Made by a program: the position numbers and the translations under genes | Shown: piece after piece, positions 6,816 to 10,345 of the stretch | Numbering within the stretch: position 1 is the stretch's first letter | How the letters are laid out: every line of letters begins with the position of its first letter | Notes under the pieces: generated by a model | The model's database searches: none | Seen by the model: only the letters and a program-made list of their open reading frames with translations | What the model was told of the DNA's origin: nothing | Origin: Spirochaetota bacterium | Lineage (GTDB): Bacteria > Spirochaetota > Spirochaetia > Treponematales > UBA12059 | Assembly (NCBI GenBank): GCA_029565815.1 | Contig: JAKQNL010000228.1 | Location: forward strand, 1 to 10,345 | Length of the DNA stretch: 10,345 nucleotides | Direction of reading: 5' to 3'

Positions 6816-8509
6816 CCAAGGACGAGCTGTTTGAGCGCAATATGCTTGCCCTGTCATCAACGCAAAGCATAGAGGCCTCGATTTTGATACGGAACGCCCA
6901 GCCGGGCGGCATGAAAACGGAATGGGCAAAAGACGGATCCATAGTGCCGGTACTAGAAGCCAAGGACGGTAGGAGCATAGCGCTACACTCCCGCTACAAT
7001 CCACAAGAACAGGCAAAAAAACTTGCATCCACCTACGGCCAACAAGGCTTTTATGTATTCCTAGGCCTTGGCGGCGGTTATGAAATACTATCAATACTGC
7101 AACGGTCGCCGGTAAGCCGGGGCATCATCATCGAATACGACGCAGCCTATATGCGCGAGCTTTTGTCCACCGTAGACCTAACGCCCATACTGGCCGACCG
7201 TAGGCTATCCCTGTGCGTCGATATGGAAGAAACAGCTTTAGTAAACCTGATAGCGCAACGATTTGTGCCTGCGGTAACCGGCAACCTGGTTACCGTTCCG
7301 CTTAGGGCTCGGGTAGACGCAGACCCGGAACGTTTTACGCAGGCGGTTACGGCGGTGCGTAAAGCTATGGCTGCCGCCTCGGATGACTATTCCGTACAGG
7401 CATATTTTGGCAAGCGCTGGTTTGCAAACATTATCCATAACCTAGAACACGCATCGCGGCCTACCCCGCCAGTCATGCCTATACGTGAAGCTATTATAAG
7501 CGCCGCAGGGCCTTCTCTGGACGATGCCTTGGACACTTTGAAAAACCGCAGCCGGCAGCAATACCTCATAGCTACCGACACCAGTTTGCGCGCTCTCCTC
7601 AGCTATGGCATACAACCGGATGCGCTTGTATCCATAGACTGCCAGCACATCAGCTACTACCACTTCATGGATGGATGCCCGCCGGACATTCCGGTTTTTT
7701 TCGACCTGGCATCCCCGCCAACCGTTACAAGGCTAGCCAAAAAGCCGTATTTTTTCTCTTCCGGCCATCCATTGGCCCGATACCTAAGCTCGCAGTTCCG
7801 GGCATTTCCGTCATTGGATACATCGGGGGGGAACGTAACCCACGCTGCCGTTTCGCTTGCGGTTTTTCTTGGCGCATCGCGCATTACGGTGTACGGCGCG
7901 GATTTCTCCTACCCGCTGGGTTCAAGCTACGCGCGCGGAACCTACATCTATCCATACTTTGACCGACGCCAGAACAGGCTTAGGCCGCAGGAAGCGCTTT
8001 TTTCCGAATTTTTATACCGCAATCAGCAGCTCATACGGCAGGAAGACAGTGACGGATTTTTCCGCTACCTGACTAAGCCTCTGATTGCGTACCACGAGCG
8101 CTTGTCCGAATTGCGGCTGTCCTCTTTATCGTCCATCAGCCGCGTCCAGGGCCGCGGGCTTGCCGACGAAGCTTGTACTGGAGTCGCGCGCGCAGATCGC
8201 GGAACAACGCGCTCGGACATTGGCTTAGCGGCCGCGTCGGTATTTTCCTCAGGGCCATTATTCAAAAGCGCCAGGGGCTTTTTGGAAGATTACCTAGATG
8301 AATTGCAGGGCATGAAGCGCATCAGCGCGCCCGCAAGCAGTTTTATGGACACGCTAACGCATAAAGAAAAAGATATATGGACTACCCTCTTGCCCGTAGC
8401 GGCCGCGATACAGCGGGAATACCGCGACAAGCCTCCTACGACCGAACAGGTGCTGGAAGAAACCCGCTTGTGGTGCATGGGCATTGTCCGCTCGGAACTG
8501 GACGCCTAG
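6812..8509 (+). CDS. Maf-type motility-associated glycosyltransferase-like protein (DUF115), second of two
   Basis: This 565-residue protein has the fuller Maf layout: an N-terminal region, HSRYNPQEQAKKL (59-71), a Rossmann loop FLGLGGGYE (83-91), then the DUF115 core. The core shows AAGPSLDDAL (231-240), LIATDTSLRALLSYGIQPDA (252-271) with SIDCQ (274-278), SGGNVTHAAVSLAVFLGA (338-355) and VYGADFSYP (360-368). A helical C-terminal region of about 180 residues follows. The GPSL loop, the acidic ATD and SID sites and the GADFS strand are the features expected of an active family member. The likely task is transfer of an activated sugar to flagellin in the cytoplasm. The ATG overlaps the previous TGA (ATGA) and has its own GGAG (6801-6804) seven bases upstream. 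The stop overlaps that of the convergent HExxH gene. A run of seven G (7825-7831) falls in the codons for the SGG motif. No flagellin gene is in view to confirm the substrate. Confidence 0.85.
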   Translation: MTKDELFERNMLALSSTQSIEASILIRNAQPGGMKTEWAKDGSIVPVLEAKDGRSIALHSRYNPQEQAKKLASTYGQQGFYVFLGLGGGYEILSILQRSPVSRGIIIEYDAAYMRELLSTVDLTPILADRRLSLCVDMEETALVNLIAQRFVPAVTGNLVTVPLRARVDADPERFTQAVTAVRKAMAAASDDYSVQAYFGKRWFANIIHNLEHASRPTPPVMPIREAIISAAGPSLDDALDTLKNRSRQQYLIATDTSLRALLSYGIQPDALVSIDCQHISYYHFMDGCPPDIPVFFDLASPPTVTRLAKKPYFFSSGHPLARYLSSQFRAFPSLDTSGGNVTHAAVSLAVFLGASRITVYGADFSYPLGSSYARGTYIYPYFDRRQNRLRPQEALFSEFLYRNQQLIRQEDSDGFFRYLTKPLIAYHERLSELRLSSLSSISRVQGRGLADEACTGVARADRGTTRSDIGLAAASVFSSGPLFKSARGFLEDYLDELQGMKRISAPASSFMDTLTHKEKDIWTTLLPVAAAIQREYRDKPPTTEQVLEETRLWCMGIVRSELDA

Positions 8510-10056
8510 CGCAATCGGCCAAAGTACCCTGCTTTGATTCCCCAGTTTTCGTAAAGATGGGAACTAAGCATAGCTGCGCTTGTATTCGCGTGCGCGATGA
8601 CCTCGTCCTGAACGCTGCTCAGCCACTGCGCTGTATCCGGGTAGGCTTGTATGAGGCGCGGAAACACGCTGCGCTGTAAGTACGCGCCTGCATCCGAAGC
8701 AGCCTGCTGAACAAGGTAGGCCTGCAGTTCGTTGACGCACAGGTAGTCATCTTCTATATCGTACTTGCGCCAAGCCAAATGCAAAAGCCAAAATTGCCGT
8801 ACTGTTTTAGGCATGTCATCCCACAGCTTCTGGCAAAGCTGGCGGTATGCATCGTCCTGAAAAAAGAGGGCGTGCGACGCTTCGTGGTTGGCAAATAGAA
8901 ACCTAAGGCTTGGGGTGCTTTCCCTGGCTATCGATATGATTGCGCCTGTACCTTCGCTTAGGCTGCCGGAAGTATTCTTAACTAAAATACCGTAGCGCAC
9001 AAGCAGATCCAGTAATTCCAGTTCTTGCGGGTTTAAGTTAAAGCCGGATTCCAAGGCTAGTTTGTAAAACGAGCACAGGGTCCACACCGGATAATCGTGG
9101 GCGTTCCACGCATGTAATCCAGCCAGTTCCGCATCCGTTGCCAGGCGGCCGCGAAAGCCGGGTTTTTCCGCAAAAAAAGCCAAGCGCTTAAGAAATTGAT
9201 CCTGTACGGCGTAGTCGGCAAAATCCAGCACCAGCGTATGCGGCAGCACATCCCATCGGTACAAATCGTAGGGCTTGCCTTGTGCACCAATGGCCAAAAG
9301 GCTGTATAGATCCGCCGGCATGGGTCCGCCAGCCGGAAACAGGGCGCAATCCAGAAAGACGCTATCGCTCTGTACGGAAAATGCTTTGGTGCCAAGTAGG
9401 GCGGCCGGGACAGCCAGATAGGAACCGGCTTTAAGGCTAGCGGTCCAGGTTTTTTCTGCATGTATGCGCACGGTGCCGGTTTTGGCTAACGCTATGCTTA
9501 GGTACAATGCACGATCCTGTGGTGGCGGGAAGTCTAGCTGCACAGGCTGGCCACTTTGTGCGTCCATGCGTGCAGACAGGCTACTGGACAAGCGCGCAGT
9601 TGTGGTGCTAGACCAGCCAAGAAAGCGCGGAAGGACTTCTACCGAACTAAGACGGGCTGTACCGCTTCCTAGGAGCTCGAGGGAAAACGCTTCTACCGGC
9701 ATACTTAGTGGAATATGGTGTGCAAGCGCTGCGTTTGCATAAGCGGGCAGCTGTATGCGTAGGAAGGCTTCCTTGTCGCCGGCCTTGGAAAACAGGCTAA
9801 GGCTTAGCGGCTGCGTGGACTGCAGACTAAGCACCAGGTCGTAGTGTGGCTGTGCGTCGAGGAGCGGCTTTACGCGGTAGCTACGGACACTGTGCTCGTC
9901 ATCGAGTACAGCTGCATACTGTGCATCCTCTGCAAGCAGCACAAGCTGCTGGCCATCTGGCCCGCGAGTTTCCACACCGGCAACAGTCTGGGCAAAACAC
10001 GATGCTGCAAAAACGACACAGGCTGCACAGACAGCCGTCAGCATGGGTTTATTCAA
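8506..10056 (-). CDS. Secreted HExxH protein, putative zinc metallopeptidase, possibly a lipoprotein
   Basis: This is a 516-residue protein. The N-terminus NKPMLTAVCAACVVFAASCFAQ is a signal sequence. FAASC (16-20) could serve as a relaxed spirochaetal lipobox with Cys20 as the lipidated residue, or signal peptidase I could cut after FA or FAQ. Residues about 30-300 look like beta-rich domains. The C-terminal third is helical and contains FLFANHEASHALFF, with HEASH at 391-395 (bases 8872-8886). NELQAYLVQ follows about 48 residues later, and Glu443 could be the third zinc ligand, the gluzincin arrangement. I do not recognise a named family. The start is TTG 10054-10056, chosen because it supplies the Lys of the signal n-region and overlaps the upstream gene by eight bases. 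ATG 10042-10044 is the alternative and would leave an uncharged n-region. There is no convincing ribosome site for either, so coupled translation is likely. Confidence 0.7.
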   Translation of the reverse strand: MNKPMLTAVCAACVVFAASCFAQTVAGVETRGPDGQQLVLLAEDAQYAAVLDDEHSVRSYRVKPLLDAQPHYDLVLSLQSTQPLSLSLFSKAGDKEAFLRIQLPAYANAALAHHIPLSMPVEAFSLELLGSGTARLSSVEVLPRFLGWSSTTTARLSSSLSARMDAQSGQPVQLDFPPPQDRALYLSIALAKTGTVRIHAEKTWTASLKAGSYLAVPAALLGTKAFSVQSDSVFLDCALFPAGGPMPADLYSLLAIGAQGKPYDLYRWDVLPHTLVLDFADYAVQDQFLKRLAFFAEKPGFRGRLATDAELAGLHAWNAHDYPVWTLCSFYKLALESGFNLNPQELELLDLLVRYGILVKNTSGSLSEGTGAIISIARESTPSLRFLFANHEASHALFFQDDAYRQLCQKLWDDMPKTVRQFWLLHLAWRKYDIEDDYLCVNELQAYLVQQAASDAGAYLQRSVFPRLIQAYPDTAQWLSSVQDEVIAHANTSAAMLSSHLYENWGIKAGYFGRLR

Positions 10057-10345
10057 AGGCCAACATGCTCCGCACCACGAGCTGGGCTACCTGGTACACG
10101 CGCTCCGGACTCAGGCTGCCGTCCACCGCGGTAAGCATGCCCCAGCGGCCGGAAAAATCTTCAGGCAAACTGGGAAGGGCCAAAAGGATACGGGTCAGGT
10201 TACGGTCGGAGGGTTCCAGCTGGCGGTTTTTCGCAAAAATGGTCGACGCCGTAGCACGAAGGAATCCGGCCAGCGCTATATGGAAGAAGAAGTGGTCATC
10301 CTTGAAGGCTGCACCGCCAAGATCGCTGAGCGTATGCTCCATCCT
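10049..10345 (-). CDS. C-terminal part of an unidentified gene, perhaps nucleotidyltransferase-related, cut by the window end
   Basis: The frame is open to the right edge, giving 98 residues and a TAA stop (10049-10051). A Met is the second visible codon, but the frame continues before it, so the true start is probably outside. The segment is mostly helical: a hydrophobic helix HFFFHIALAGFLRATASTIFAKNRQLEPSDRNL, then LLALPSLPEDFSGRW. Patterns of the kind 'NRxxxPSxR...LxxLPxLPxxF' recall the helical C-terminal parts of DUF4037 or adenylyltransferase-like nucleotidyltransferases, from memory only. It overlaps the start of the HExxH gene by eight bases, so the two are translated as a pair. Confidence 0.5.
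   Translation of the reverse strand, partial: RMEHTLSDLGGAAFKDDHFFFHIALAGFLRATASTIFAKNRQLEPSDRNLTRILLALPSLPEDFSGRWGMLTAVDGSLSPERVYQVAQLVVRSMLAFE

Overview
The window looks like a treponeme or close relative (Spirochaetes) with a fairly GC-rich chromosome. Three things point there. Two consecutive Maf/DUF115 (MptE-like) motility-associated proteins follow one another. Just before them is a very acidic protein with an ELEKYGVWVK-type N-terminus and a C-terminal block that I associate with treponemal hypothetical proteins. The first gene is a class A penicillin-binding protein ending of a kind found in this group. The assignment rests on recognition of protein families, not on a search.

Left part (1-1871): the 3' end of a class A PBP, a secreted protein of unknown function 27 bases later on the same strand, and on the opposite strand a DivIC/FtsB-like septum protein with two membrane segments. 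The secreted-protein gene and the septum gene converge and share their stop codons in one CTAG.

Centre (1872-8509): a divergent intergenic region carries a very good sigma-70 promoter (TTGACA, 17 bases, TACAGT). It drives four rightward genes, each touching or overlapping the next by 1-4 bases: the acidic protein, a conserved treponemal-type protein, and two Maf/DUF115 proteins. The second gene is not a single open frame. Its ATG overlaps the stop of the first gene, but the frame closes after 33 codons. The long downstream frame joins it only by a -1 shift at a run of ten A. That run ends in an A AAA AAG heptamer in the correct phase and is followed six bases later by sequence able to form an H-type pseudoknot. 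This is the most notable signal in the window.

Right part (8506-10345): two leftward genes, a secreted HExxH protein (putative zinc metallopeptidase) and the C-terminal end of an upstream gene, perhaps nucleotidyltransferase-related. The HExxH gene converges on the second Maf gene, again sharing stops within one CTAG.

Working picture (inference): the central operon makes a cytoplasmic unit that includes Maf-type sugar transfer to flagellin, with an acidic adaptor protein as its first product. The flanks serve the cell wall and envelope. No rRNA, tRNA, CRISPR, insertion sequence or clear rho-independent terminator was seen.
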